NCBI GenBank assembly: GCA_021845595.1
Contig: JAJZVV010000004.1
Coordinates: 124,001-188,000 of the forward strand
DNA from: Pseudomonadota bacterium
GTDB lineage: Bacteria; Pseudomonadota; Alphaproteobacteria; Acetobacterales; Acetobacteraceae
Length of the DNA: 64,000 bases
Reading direction: 5' to 3'
Shown: piece by piece, positions 43,000-53,802 of the stretch
How the letters are laid out: every line of letters starts with the position of its first letter
How positions within the stretch are numbered: the stretch's first letter is position 1
Notes under the pieces: generated by a model
The model's database searches: none
Told to the model about the DNA's origin: nothing
The model's input: only the letters and a program-made list of their open reading frames with translations
Position numbers and translations under genes: made by a program

Positions 43000-44202
43000 T
43001 CAGCTCAGGGCACGACAGAATTCGCCGATGCGCCGGCACGCCTCGGCCAGCGTCGTTTCATCGGCGGCGTAGCTGAGGCGGACATAGGGGCTCATGCCGA
43101 ACGCAGCGCCATGGACCACGGCGACGTGCTGCTCCTCCAGGAGCGCCATGGCGAAATCCTCGTCGGTGGCGAGGCGGCGCCCGCCAGCCGTGGTCTTGCC
43201 GAGACAGCCGGCGACGGACGGGTAGACATAGAACGCGCCCTCGGGCCGATGGCAGGCGAGGCCGGGGGCGAGGTTCAGCGCCGCCACCACCTGGTCGCGC
43301 CGGCTGCGATAGATGGCGGCACGCTCGGCGACGAGATCCTGCGGGCCATCCAGCGCCGCCGCCGCCGCCGCCTGGGCCGGACCGGCGACCCCGGAGGTGG
43401 CCTGGCTCTGCATATTGACCATCGCCCGCACGAGCGCCGGCGGACCGCCGCAGAACCCGACGCGCCATCCGGTCATCGCGTAGGTCTTGGAGACGCCGCT
43501 CACGGTCAGCGTGCGATCCACCAGGCGCGGCTCGGCGGCGGCCATGGTCACATAGTCGAACCCGTCATAGATCAGGTGCTCGTACATGTCGTCGCACAGG
43601 ATCCAGACCTCGGGGTGCGCCAGCATGACCTCCCCGAGCGCGGCCATCTCCGCCCGCGAACAGGCCGCACCGGTCGGATTGTTCGGGAAATTGAGAATCA
43701 GCCAGCGCGTGCGCGGCGTGATCGCGGCCGCGAGATCCTCCGGGCGCAGTCGGAAGCCGGCATTCTGCGGGCAGCTCACGAACACCGGGACGCCGCCGGC
43801 GAGTTGCGTCACCAGCGCGTAAGCGGACCAGTACGGCGCCGGGATCACCACCTCGTCGCCGGCGCCGACGGTGGCCATCAGTGCGTTGTAGATGATCTGC
43901 TTGCCGCCATTGGCGACCATGATCTGATCGGGCGCGTAGTCCAGTCCGTTTTCGCGTTGGAACTTTCCCGCCACCGCCCGCTTCAGCGCCACCGTGCCAT
44001 CGATGGGGGGATATTTCGTCTCCCCGCGCAACGCGGCCTCGTGCGCCGCCGCGATGGCGTGCGGCGGCGTCGGGAAATCCGGCTCGCCGATCGCCAGCGA
44101 AATCACCTCGATGCCCGCCGCCCGCATCGCCCGGGCGCGCTGGTTCATGGCGATCGTCGGCGCGACGTCGACCCGCGCGAGCCGGGGCGCGAAGCCCGGC
44201 AT
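43000..44202 (-). CDS. Class I aminotransferase, aspartate-aminotransferase-like (copy 2)
   Basis: This 400-residue fold-type I PLP enzyme has its PLP lysine in VSGVSKTYAMTGWRVGF, NFPNNPTGA for the Asn/Pro loop, and the substrate Arg in SPYVRLSYA. It is closely related to the gene just upstream: both contain GGKQ...N, the unusual CLGKT insertion before a Gly-rich loop, and nearly equal length. The ATG at 44202 is favoured because it lies six bases after the previous stop; an earlier start at 44247 would overlap by 40. Aspartate, aromatic amino acids or prephenate are possible substrates. Confidence 0.85.
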   Translation of the reverse strand: MPGFAPRLARVDVAPTIAMNQRARAMRAAGIEVISLAIGEPDFPTPPHAIAAAHEAALRGETKYPPIDGTVALKRAVAGKFQRENGLDYAPDQIMVANGGKQIIYNALMATVGAGDEVVIPAPYWSAYALVTQLAGGVPVFVSCPQNAGFRLRPEDLAAAITPRTRWLILNFPNNPTGAACSRAEMAALGEVMLAHPEVWILCDDMYEHLIYDGFDYVTMAAAEPRLVDRTLTVSGVSKTYAMTGWRVGFCGGPPALVRAMVNMQSQATSGVAGPAQAAAAAALDGPQDLVAERAAIYRSRRDQVVAALNLAPGLACHRPEGAFYVYPSVAGCLGKTTAGGRRLATDEDFAMALLEEQHVAVVHGAAFGMSPYVRLSYAADETTLAEACRRIGEFCRALS

Positions 44203-44207
44203 GCGGT

Positions 44208-45792
<1,585 letters not shown>

Positions 45793-47175
45793 TTGAGTCT
45801 GCTGCGAACCGTCTATCGGCGCCTGCCGATCCCGCCAGCCCAGCGGCAATGGCTGCGCAACCGTCTGCTCCGCACGCCGCGGCCGGCACCCGCGCTGCCC
45901 GAATCGACGCTCTTTTTCGACGGAACGGCGCCGGGAATGGCGGCGAGAGCCGCTCTCACCCGCCGGCTGCGCGCCTTCCCCCTGTTCTCGGCGTCCGACT
46001 ACCGCGCCCTGCATCCGGACCTCGCGGCCAGCGGCGTCGACCCGCTCGAGCATTTCGTTCGCGACGGCGTGTGGGAGCGTCGTCCGTTTGCGCACCCGGA
46101 TACCATCCGCCGTCGCGTCGAGGCGCTCGGCGACGTCGGCGCCATGGCCGGCGAGCCCGGCCCGGCCGATCTTTGCGGCCGCGAGATCGGCATCCATGTC
46201 AGCTCTCTCGGCAATTTCTTCATGCGCGAGATCGCCGATCTGCTCGCCGCCGACCTCGCCGGCGCCGGAGCGCATGTCGTGCGCGGCGACGAGCGCAGCG
46301 ACCCCGCGGCCCGCAAGCGGGACTGCATCATCGTTGCGCCGCACGAATTCTTCCTGCTCGGCGAGGGCCGCGGCTGGGCCCGCGACGACATCGTCGCCTC
46401 AACCATTCTCTATGCGACCGAGCAACCCGGCACGCGATGGTTTCGCGCCGGCCTGCCCTATGTCCTCGCCAGCCGTGGCGTGATCGAGAGCAACCAGCAG
46501 GCCTGGGACGTGTTCCGCTCCTCGGGCCTGCCGGCGCTGTTCTACTTCCCGGGCCATGCGGTGAACCCGCCGGTCGAGGCCGAGGCCGCGATCGCCCGGC
46601 ACCCGCTGGTCCGCGCCTTGCCGGCGGCGGCGCACGACTTCAACCCGGACTCCGATCCCTGGTCGGCACGCCCAATCGCCATCGCCTATATCGGAGCGGA
46701 AAGCCACCGCCGGGAGGCGTTCCTCGCCGCCAACGCCGGCTTCCTCGCCGCGCATCCCTGCTTCATCCACAATGTCCGCGGCCACGGGATGCCGCTGGTC
46801 GCCGCCGGCGAAACCGATCCCCGCCCGGCGCTCAACCGATATATCTACGGGCGCACCCGGATCGTGCTCAACATCCACCAGGACGAAGCGGCGTATTTCG
46901 AGTGGCACCGCATCGTCGTGCAGGGGATGTGGAACGGCGCGCTCGTGGTCAGCGAGACCTGCCTGCCGCATCCCCTGTTTCGACCGGGCACGCACTATCT
47001 CGAAGCCCCGATCGCCGAGATCCCCGCCCTGCTGGACTGGCTCCTGCACGCGCCCGCCGGGCAGACGATGGCCCGGCGCATCCTGGACAACGCGAGGGCC
47101 GTGCTGGCGAACGAGGCCTCGCGCGCGGCGATGGGCGCGCGGCTGGCCGGGTTCCTCACCAGCCATGACCGCTGA
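45793..47175 (+). CDS. Surface-glycan glycosyltransferase-like protein
   Basis: This protein of about 460 residues has no signal peptide. The segment FSASDYRALHPDLAASGVDP, followed by LEHFVRDGVWERRPF, is the 'YxxxxPDL...G.dPl.H....G..E.R' motif found near the N-terminus of many polysaccharide/LPS glycosyltransferases. Near the C-terminus RIVLNIHQDEAAYFEWHRI and the following NGALVVSE resemble the nucleotide-sugar end of GT-B (group 1, CgeB-like) enzymes. The start is uncertain: TTG 45793 (GGAG upstream), ATG 45754, or further upstream. It overlaps the next glycosyltransferase by 11 bases. Confidence 0.65.
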   Translation: MSLLRTVYRRLPIPPAQRQWLRNRLLRTPRPAPALPESTLFFDGTAPGMAARAALTRRLRAFPLFSASDYRALHPDLAASGVDPLEHFVRDGVWERRPFAHPDTIRRRVEALGDVGAMAGEPGPADLCGREIGIHVSSLGNFFMREIADLLAADLAGAGAHVVRGDERSDPAARKRDCIIVAPHEFFLLGEGRGWARDDIVASTILYATEQPGTRWFRAGLPYVLASRGVIESNQQAWDVFRSSGLPALFYFPGHAVNPPVEAEAAIARHPLVRALPAAAHDFNPDSDPWSARPIAIAYIGAESHRREAFLAANAGFLAAHPCFIHNVRGHGMPLVAAGETDPRPALNRYIYGRTRIVLNIHQDEAAYFEWHRIVVQGMWNGALVVSETCLPHPLFRPGTHYLEAPIAEIPALLDWLLHAPAGQTMARRILDNARAVLANEASRAAMGARLAGFLTSHDR

Positions 47176-47962
47176 CACCTCGGGCATGGCCGCCGGCGGC
47201 GCGGGGGCGCCGGCCGCGACGCTGTTCGCGCGCGAGCAGCCGCCGGGGGCGGACGCCGAGGGCGTGCTCGTCAGCGTCGTCGTTACCCTGTTCAACTATG
47301 GCCACTATCTCGAGGAATGCCTGCGCTCGGTGGTGGCGCAGACGCAGCGCCGCCTCGAATTGATCATCGTGGATGATTGCTCAACGGACGATTCCGCATC
47401 GGTTGCCAAGGCGTGGCTCGCCGCTCATCATGACCGGTTCGAGCGGGTCGCGCTGCTGCGCCACACCGTCAACCAGGGCCTGTCGATCGCGCGCAACACC
47501 GCCTTCGCCGCTGCACAGGCGGAACATGTCTTCGTCCTCGACGCCGACAACGCCATCTACCCGCGCGCCATCGCCCGTCTCCTCGAAGCGATTCGCAGCG
47601 GCGAGTATGGGGTCGCCTATTCCCAGCTCGAACTGTTCGAGGACGAACAGCGCCTCGGCGATGCCGATGTGTGGGACCCGGACCGGTTCCAGCGACACAA
47701 CTACGTGGACGCGATGGCGCTGATCGCCAAGACGGCCTGGGCGCGGGTCGGCGGCTATACGATCATGAAATTCGGGTGGGAGGACTACGACCTCTGGTGC
47801 AAGTTCGTCGAACATGGCATCGCCGGCCTGTTCGTGCCGGAGATTCTGTGCCGTTACCGCGTCCACGGCAAGTCGATGCTGCGCGTGCAGACCAACCCGC
47901 GCGCCGGCACCGTCATCAAGGACATGATGACTCGACATCCGTGGTTGCGGCTGGGCGAGTAG
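47165..47962 (+). CDS. Family 2 glycosyltransferase
   Basis: This 265-residue GT-A glycosyltransferase opens with SVVVTLFNYGHYLEECLRSV and IIVDDCSTDDS, with the metal-binding DxD-like VLDADNAI and the acceptor-side segment GWEDYDLWCKF (the ED motif). About 35 Ala/Gly-rich residues precede the domain. ATG 47165 overlaps the preceding gene, so the two probably act on one glycan. The sugar and acceptor are unknown. Confidence 0.85.
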   Translation: MTADTSGMAAGGAGAPAATLFAREQPPGADAEGVLVSVVVTLFNYGHYLEECLRSVVAQTQRRLELIIVDDCSTDDSASVAKAWLAAHHDRFERVALLRHTVNQGLSIARNTAFAAAQAEHVFVLDADNAIYPRAIARLLEAIRSGEYGVAYSQLELFEDEQRLGDADVWDPDRFQRHNYVDAMALIAKTAWARVGGYTIMKFGWEDYDLWCKFVEHGIAGLFVPEILCRYRVHGKSMLRVQTNPRAGTVIKDMMTRHPWLRLGE

Positions 47963-48004
47963 CGCCCCGGCATGGATGCCATTAGACGACAAGGGAGAAC
48001 GACC

Positions 48005-49165
48005 ATGCTCACTGCGACCGACCCCCACGAGGAACTCCGCGGCGCAGTCCGCGCCCTGTGCGCGACCTTTCCTCCGGAATACCATCGCCGCATCGACCGC
48101 GAGCACGCCTATCCCGAAGCCTTCGTCGATGCGCTGACCAAGGCCGGCTGGCTCGCAGCGCTGATCCCGGAAACCTACGGCGGATCGGGTCTGGGCCTGG
48201 CCGAGGCATCGGTGATCATGGAGGAGATCAACCGCTCCGGCGGCAACTCCGGCGCCTGCCACGGCCAGATGTACAATATGGGCACGCTGCTGCGCCACGG
48301 CTCGGAAGCGCAGAAGCGCCGCTACCTGCCGCCCATCGCCGCCGGGGAACTCCGCCTCCAATCCATGGGCGTCACCGAGCCCAGCACGGGCACCGACACG
48401 ACCCGCATCAAGACCGTCGCCGTCCGAAAAGGTGACCGCTACATCGTCAACGGCCAGAAAGTGTGGATCTCGCGCGTCCAGCATTCGGACCTGATGATCC
48501 TGCTGGCCCGCACCACCCCGCTTTCGGAAGTCCGGCGGAAGTCCGAGGGCCTATCGATCTTCATCGTCGATCTGCGTGAGGCGGTCGGCAACGGGCTGAC
48601 GGTGCGGCCGATCCCGAACATGGTGAACCACGAGACCAACGAGCTGTTCTTCGACAACCTGGAAATCCCCGCCGAGAACCTGATCGGCGAGGAAGGTCTC
48701 GGTTTCCGCTACATTCTCGACGGCCTCAACGCCGAACGCGTGCTGATCGCCGCCGAATGCATCGGCGACGGCTACTGGTTCATCGACAAGGTCGTGCCCT
48801 ATGTGAAGGAGCGCGTCGTGTTCGATCGCCCGATCGGGCAGAACCAGGGCGTGCAGTTTCCCATCGCGGAGGCCTATATCGAGCTCGAAGCGGCCAATCT
48901 GATGCGCTTCGAGGCGTGCCGCCGCTTCGACGCGCACGAGCCGGCGGGGGCGCAGGCGAACATGGCGAAATACCTCGCCGCCAAGGCGGCCTGGGAAGCG
49001 GCCAATGCCTGCCTGCAGTTCCATGGCGGCTTCGGCTTTGCCCACGAATACGACGTGGAACGCAAGTTCCGCGAGACCCGGCTCTACCAGGTCGCGCCGA
49101 TCTCGACGAACCTGATCCTCTCCTACGTTGCCGAGCACGTGCTCGGTCTGCCGCGCTCGTTCTGA
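48005..49165 (+). CDS. Acyl-CoA dehydrogenase
   Basis: This 386-residue FAD enzyme has the ACAD signatures MGVTEPSTGTDTTRIKT (FAD-contacting) and QFHGGFGFAHEYDVERKFRETRL in the C-terminal domain. The catalytic base cannot be placed with confidence. ATG 48005 has AAGGGAG upstream; a further ATG at 47972 is less likely. Substrate chain length is unknown; no other beta-oxidation gene is adjacent. A hairpin terminator follows. Confidence 0.88.
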   Translation: MLTATDPHEELRGAVRALCATFPPEYHRRIDREHAYPEAFVDALTKAGWLAALIPETYGGSGLGLAEASVIMEEINRSGGNSGACHGQMYNMGTLLRHGSEAQKRRYLPPIAAGELRLQSMGVTEPSTGTDTTRIKTVAVRKGDRYIVNGQKVWISRVQHSDLMILLARTTPLSEVRRKSEGLSIFIVDLREAVGNGLTVRPIPNMVNHETNELFFDNLEIPAENLIGEEGLGFRYILDGLNAERVLIAAECIGDGYWFIDKVVPYVKERVVFDRPIGQNQGVQFPIAEAYIELEAANLMRFEACRRFDAHEPAGAQANMAKYLAAKAAWEAANACLQFHGGFGFAHEYDVERKFRETRLYQVAPISTNLILSYVAEHVLGLPRSF

Positions 49166-49177
49166 CCGCCATCGGCG

Positions 49178-49200
49178 GGGCCAGCTGCACGCTGGCCCTT
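49178..49200 (+). terminator. Hairpin terminator after the acyl-CoA dehydrogenase
   Basis: An 8-base perfect stem (GGGCCAGC at 49178-49185, GCTGGCCC at 49191-49198) with the loop TGCAC is followed by TT. It lies 12 bases after the stop codon. The weak T-run makes it a partial terminator. Confidence 0.5.
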
Positions 49201-49250
49201 CCGTGGCGCACCGGACGGCGTAGACTGGCGGAAAATCGGAGGGAACCGCC

Positions 49251-50456
49251 GTGCGCATCGCCCGCATCGAGGATCTGCATTGTGACGCCGGCTGGCGGCA
49301 CTTCTCCTTTCTCAAGATCACCACCGATTCCGGCCTCGTCGGCTGGTCCGAATACCAGGAACGTTTTGGCACCGCCGGCCTGACCGGGACGATCCATGGC
49401 CTTGGCAATCTGCTCATCGGGCGGGATCCGCGCCCGGTGGAGGCGATCACCGCCTGGCTCCATGGCGTCATCCGGCAGGTTCCCGGCGGCATCGCGCAGC
49501 AGGCGATCGCGGCGATCGAGAACGCGCTGGTCGACATCAAGGCGAAGTCGCTCGGCATCGCCGTCCACGACCTGCTCGGCGGGCCGGTCCGCAACCGCAT
49601 TCCGCTCTATTGGTCCCATTGCGGCTATGCCCGCGTCCGCTGGCCGGACCGGGTCCAGGAATGGACCGGCGGAACGCCGATCCGTACCCGCGGCGATATC
49701 GTCCGCCACGCCAGGGAGATCGCCGCAGCCGGGTTCAAGGGGTTGAAAACCAATCCGTTCCGTCTCGATGCCGAGCCGCAGGCCGTGCACATGCCGGGCT
49801 TCAACTCCTCGCCCGGCCATCCCGAACTGAACGCGGATCCAGACCTCATCGCCGCCGTGGTCGATCAGATGCAGGCCTTCCGCGAAGGCGGCGGGCCGCG
49901 GATGAACCTGCATCTGGACCTCAACTTCAACTACAAGACCGAGGGCTATATCCGCCTCGCCCGCGCCCTGGCCGACGTGGACCTTGCCTGGCTGGAAATC
50001 GACAGCCTCGACCCCGCCGCGCTCGCCACCATCCGCCGCGCCGCGCCGATGCCCATCGCCTCGTGCGAATCCCTCTTCCACCGCCGCCAGTTCCGCCCCT
50101 TCCTCGAACAGCAGTCGGTCGATGTCGCGATCATCGACGTGACCTGGAACGGCATCCTCGAATCGATGAAAATCGCCGCCCTCGCGGACACGTACGAGGT
50201 CAACGTCGCGCCGCATAACTTCAACGGCGACCTCGGCACGCTGATGAGCGCGGCGTTCTGCGCCGCGGTGCCCAATCTGCGGGTGATGGAAATCGACATC
50301 GAGGACGTGCCGTGGAAATCGGCGCTGCTCACCCACCCGCTTCGCGTCGACGCCGGCGCCCTGCTGGTGCCGACCGGGATCGGCTGGGGCGCGGACATCA
50401 ACGAGGACGTGCTGCGGGCACATCCGCCCAAGGGGCGCGACCCGGGAGCGCGGTAG
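49251..50456 (+). CDS. Enolase-superfamily enzyme (mandelate racemase/muconate lactonizing type)
   Basis: This 401-residue enzyme has the capping domain at the N-terminus (about 1-125) and a TIM-type barrel after it. Candidate metal ligands are Asp in LHLDLNFNY, Glu in WLEIDSLD and Glu in ASCESLF; the general base candidates are Lys in GLKTNPF and His in VAPHNFNG. This set fits acid-sugar dehydratases or related enzymes, but the family has many substrates. The GTG start has GGAGGG upstream. It stands after the acyl-CoA dehydrogenase's terminator and converges on glmS. Confidence 0.78.
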   Translation: MRIARIEDLHCDAGWRHFSFLKITTDSGLVGWSEYQERFGTAGLTGTIHGLGNLLIGRDPRPVEAITAWLHGVIRQVPGGIAQQAIAAIENALVDIKAKSLGIAVHDLLGGPVRNRIPLYWSHCGYARVRWPDRVQEWTGGTPIRTRGDIVRHAREIAAAGFKGLKTNPFRLDAEPQAVHMPGFNSSPGHPELNADPDLIAAVVDQMQAFREGGGPRMNLHLDLNFNYKTEGYIRLARALADVDLAWLEIDSLDPAALATIRRAAPMPIASCESLFHRRQFRPFLEQQSVDVAIIDVTWNGILESMKIAALADTYEVNVAPHNFNGDLGTLMSAAFCAAVPNLRVMEIDIEDVPWKSALLTHPLRVDAGALLVPTGIGWGADINEDVLRAHPPKGRDPGAR

Positions 50457-50477
50457 CCGACCGCCCCGCCTCGCCGT

Positions 50478-52301
50478 CTATTCCACCGTCACCGACTTCG
50501 CCAGGTTGCGCGGCTGATCGACATCCGTGCCCTTGAGCACGGCGACGTGATAGGCCAGCAGCTGGACCGGAATGGCGTAGAGCATCGGGGCGACGAACGG
50601 ATCGACGCGGGGCAGCACCACCGTTTCGCTGGCGATGCCCTTCAGCTTGGCGGCGCCCTCGGCGTCGCTGAAAGCGATCACCTGCCCGCCGCGCGCCGCC
50701 GCCTCCTGGAGGTTGGAGACGGTCTTCTCGAACAGCGGGCCGGAGGGCGCGATGGCGATCACCGGCACGGCGCGGTCGATGAGCGCGATCGGCCCGTGCT
50801 TCATCTCGCCGGCGGCATAGCCCTCGGCATGGATGTAGCTGATTTCCTTGAGCTTCAGCGCGCCTTCGAGGGCGATCGGAAAACAGGCGCCGCGGCCGAG
50901 ATAGAGCACGTCGCGCGCCTCTGCGATCCGCTCGGCGAGATGGACGATCGCGCCCTGCCCGTCCAGCACCTCCGCCGCGCGGCCGGGAACCTCGAGCAGC
51001 GCGCCGGTCAGCGCCGCCTCCTGCGCGGCCGAGAGCGCGCCACGCGCCCGGCCGGCGGCGAGCGCGAGACAGGCGAGCACGGCGAGCTGGGCGGTGAAGG
51101 CCTTGGTGCTGGCCACGCCAATCTCCGGCCCCGCCACCGTCTGCAGAATCGCATCGGATTCCCGCGCCATGCTGCTTTCGGCGACATTGACGATCGAGAG
51201 CACCTTCTGGTCGGCCTCGCGCATGAAGCGCAGCGCCGCGAGCGTGTCGGCGGTCTCGCCGGACTGGCTGACGAGCAGGCCGAGCCCGCCGGGCGGCAGC
51301 GGCGGCGCGCGATAGCGGAACTCGCTCGCGACGTCGGCATCGACCGGAAGGCGGGCGAGGCTCTCGAACCAGTAGCGCCCGACGAGCCCGGCATAGAAGG
51401 CCGACCCGCACGCGCTCATCGCCACCCGCGGCACGGCGGCGAAGTCGAACGGCAGCTCCGGCAGCGCCACCGCCCGGGTGGCCGGGCTCACCATCCGGTG
51501 AAGCGAGTCGCCGATCACCGCAGGGTGCTCGTGCAGCTCCTTCTCCATGAAATGGCGGTAGTTGCCCTTGCCGATCGCCGCGCCGGAATAGGCGGTGAGC
51601 TTGATCGCACGCTGCACCTCGGCACCGCCGGCATCGAAGAACCGCGCGCCGGTGCGGCTGAGCACCGCCCAGTCGCCATCCTCGAGATAGGCGATGCGCT
51701 GGGTCAGCGGCGCCAGCGCCAGCGCGTCCGAGCCGAGATACATCTCCTCGGCGCCGAACCCCACGGCCAGCGGCGCGCCATGGCGGGCGCCGATGATCAG
51801 TTCGGGATGGCCGGCGAACACCAGCGCCAGCGCATATGCGCCCTCCAGCCGTCCGAACGCCGCGGCGGCGGCCTCTTCCGGCGCCATGCCCTGCTTGAGA
51901 TAGAGATCGAGAAGCTGGGCGACGGCCTCGGTATCCGTCTCGGTCTCGAACCTCTGGCCCGCCGCCTCGAGTTCGGCGCGCAGGTCGGCGTGATTTTCGA
52001 TGATGCCGTTGTGCACAACGGCGACGCGGGCGGTGCCATGCGGATGGGCATTGGTCTCGGTCGGCGCACCATGCGTCGCCCAGCGCGTGTGGCCGATGCC
52101 GGTGGTGCCATCGACCGGCGCGCGGTCCAGCGCCGCGGCGAGATTGACCAGCTTGCCCTCGGCCCGGCGCCGCTCGATATGGCCGTTCACCAAGGTCGCC
52201 ACCCCGGCGCTGTCGTAGCCGCGGTATTCCAGCCGCCGCAGCCCCTCCAGCAGAAGCGGAACCGCCGCACGCGCGCCGATGACGCCGACAATGCCGCACA
52301 T
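50478..52301 (-). CDS. glmS: Glutamine-fructose-6-phosphate aminotransferase (isomerizing)
   Basis: This 607-residue enzyme makes glucosamine-6-phosphate, the first step toward UDP-GlcNAc. After Met the nucleophile Cys2 starts the class II glutaminase domain (CGIVGVIGARAAVPLLL, EYRGYDSAGVA). Two SIS sugar-isomerase domains follow, with SACGSAFYAGLVG and SQSGETADT, and it ends in the family signature NLAKSVTVE. The ATG at 52301 exposes Cys2. It begins one base after the glmU stop. Confidence 0.97.
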   Translation of the reverse strand: MCGIVGVIGARAAVPLLLEGLRRLEYRGYDSAGVATLVNGHIERRRAEGKLVNLAAALDRAPVDGTTGIGHTRWATHGAPTETNAHPHGTARVAVVHNGIIENHADLRAELEAAGQRFETETDTEAVAQLLDLYLKQGMAPEEAAAAAFGRLEGAYALALVFAGHPELIIGARHGAPLAVGFGAEEMYLGSDALALAPLTQRIAYLEDGDWAVLSRTGARFFDAGGAEVQRAIKLTAYSGAAIGKGNYRHFMEKELHEHPAVIGDSLHRMVSPATRAVALPELPFDFAAVPRVAMSACGSAFYAGLVGRYWFESLARLPVDADVASEFRYRAPPLPPGGLGLLVSQSGETADTLAALRFMREADQKVLSIVNVAESSMARESDAILQTVAGPEIGVASTKAFTAQLAVLACLALAAGRARGALSAAQEAALTGALLEVPGRAAEVLDGQGAIVHLAERIAEARDVLYLGRGACFPIALEGALKLKEISYIHAEGYAAGEMKHGPIALIDRAVPVIAIAPSGPLFEKTVSNLQEAAARGGQVIAFSDAEGAAKLKGIASETVVLPRVDPFVAPMLYAIPVQLLAYHVAVLKGTDVDQPRNLAKSVTVE

Positions 52302-52302
52302 G

Positions 52303-53661
52303 CTAGACGCTCTCCTTCTTCCGCACCGCGCGCAGCAGCGCCGCACGCTGCGGCTTGTTCACCTGCCGCCCGCGCGCGATCGCCAGGGCATCGTCCGGCA
52401 CGTCGGCGACGATGACGCTGCCCGCCGCGGTCACCGCCCGCGCGCCGACCACCACCGGGGCGACGAGGGCGGTGTCCGAGCCAATGAAACTGCCCGCCCC
52501 GATCACCGTGCGGTGCTTGGCCTGGCCGTCGTAATTGCAGGTGATGGTACCAGCACCGATATTCGCCCCGGCGCCGATCTCGGCGTCACCCAGATAGGTG
52601 AGATGGTTGGCCTTGGCCCCGGCGCCCAGACGCGTTGCCTTCAGCTCGACGAAATTCCCGACATGCGCGCCGTCCTCCAGTACGCTGCCGGGGCGGATGC
52701 GGGCGTACGGACCGACGATGGCACGCTTTCCGACATGGCAGGATTCGAGGTGCGAGAAGGCACGGATCTCCGCCCCCGCCTCCACCGTCACCCCGGGGCC
52801 GAAGACGACATAGGGTCCGATCTGCACATCCGCGGCGAGGCGCGTGTCGGCGGCGAGAAACACCGTTTCCGGCGCGGTCATGCCGACCCCTGCCTCCAGC
52901 GCCGCCTCGCGCAGCCAGGATTGCAACACCGCCTCGGCCTGCGCCAGTTCGGCGCGCGAATTCACCCCCCGCAGCTCGGCGAAATCCGCCTCGACCGCGG
53001 CCACCCGCGCACCCTCGGCGACCGCCAGCCCGACGATGTCGGTGAGATAGAACTCACCCTTGGCATTCTCCGCGCGCACCTGCCCGAGCCAGCGCCGCAT
53101 CGCCGCCGCGTCGGCGCAGAGCACGCCGGCGTTGCACAGCCCGACCGCGCGCTCCGCCTCCGTCGCATCATCGAACTCGACGATGCGTTCGACGAACCCG
53201 CCCCGCTCCAGGACCCGACCATAGCGGCCCGCCTCGGGCGGGCGCATGGCCAGCAGGGCCAGGCCGACATCGCCGGCGCGGCGGCGATCGAGCAGCCGCT
53301 GCAGGGTCGCGGTGCGGATCAGCGGGTTATCGGCGTAGAGCACGGCGACCTCGCCCTCGCCGAAGAGGGACTCCGCCATGCGCGCGGCGTGCGCGGTACC
53401 AAGCCGCTCCGCCTGCACCACCACGGGCCAGGGCGCGGCGGCGGCGGCGAGGCCGGGCATGTCCGGCCCCGCGACCACCACGATGCGCTCGAACACCGCG
53501 GCGCAACTGGCGATCAGATGCGCCAGCATCGGCCGCCCGCCGATCCGGTGCAACGCCTTGGGCAGGGTGGATTTCATGCGCGTCCCGAGCCCGGCGGCGA
53601 GGATCACGGCGGTGGCGGGGTGGCGCTGGGGCACGGCGGACTCTCGCGTCGGTGAGCGCAT
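52303..53661 (-). CDS. glmU: Bifunctional UDP-GlcNAc pyrophosphorylase/GlcN-1-P acetyltransferase
   Basis: This 452-residue enzyme makes UDP-GlcNAc for peptidoglycan and lipid A. The N-terminal uridyltransferase motif is ILAAGLGTRMKSTLPKAL, and the C-terminal half is a left-handed beta-helix with NYDGQAKHRTVIG and the catalytic acetyltransferase segment. ATG 53661 has GAGGG seven bases upstream; a second ATG two codons earlier is too close. It is the first gene of a glmU-glmS operon divergent from gph. Confidence 0.96.
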   Translation of the reverse strand: MRSPTRESAVPQRHPATAVILAAGLGTRMKSTLPKALHRIGGRPMLAHLIASCAAVFERIVVVAGPDMPGLAAAAAPWPVVVQAERLGTAHAARMAESLFGEGEVAVLYADNPLIRTATLQRLLDRRRAGDVGLALLAMRPPEAGRYGRVLERGGFVERIVEFDDATEAERAVGLCNAGVLCADAAAMRRWLGQVRAENAKGEFYLTDIVGLAVAEGARVAAVEADFAELRGVNSRAELAQAEAVLQSWLREAALEAGVGMTAPETVFLAADTRLAADVQIGPYVVFGPGVTVEAGAEIRAFSHLESCHVGKRAIVGPYARIRPGSVLEDGAHVGNFVELKATRLGAGAKANHLTYLGDAEIGAGANIGAGTITCNYDGQAKHRTVIGAGSFIGSDTALVAPVVVGARAVTAAGSVIVADVPDDALAIARGRQVNKPQRAALLRAVRKKESV

Positions 53662-53754
53662 ATGCATACCCTCATATACCCGTCTTCCTCCGGAAGCCGG
53701 ATATCTCGTTGGTTTGCGCGTGGCCGCCCCGCCAACCCCACGCGCGGTCTACCC

Positions 53755-53780
53755 GGAATCCTGCGGATTCCAGGTATACT
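53755..53780 (+). promoter_or_regulatory. Palindrome and -10 element upstream of gph
   Basis: GGAATCC-TGC-GGATTCC (53755-53771) is a perfect 7-base inverted repeat. It ends just before a good -10 element, TATACT (53775-53780), 22 bases ahead of the gph ATG. The expected -35 position is poor. This is a typical place for a repressor operator. Confidence 0.4.
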
Positions 53781-53802
53781 ATGGGCCAGATCGGAAGAGA
53801 AA

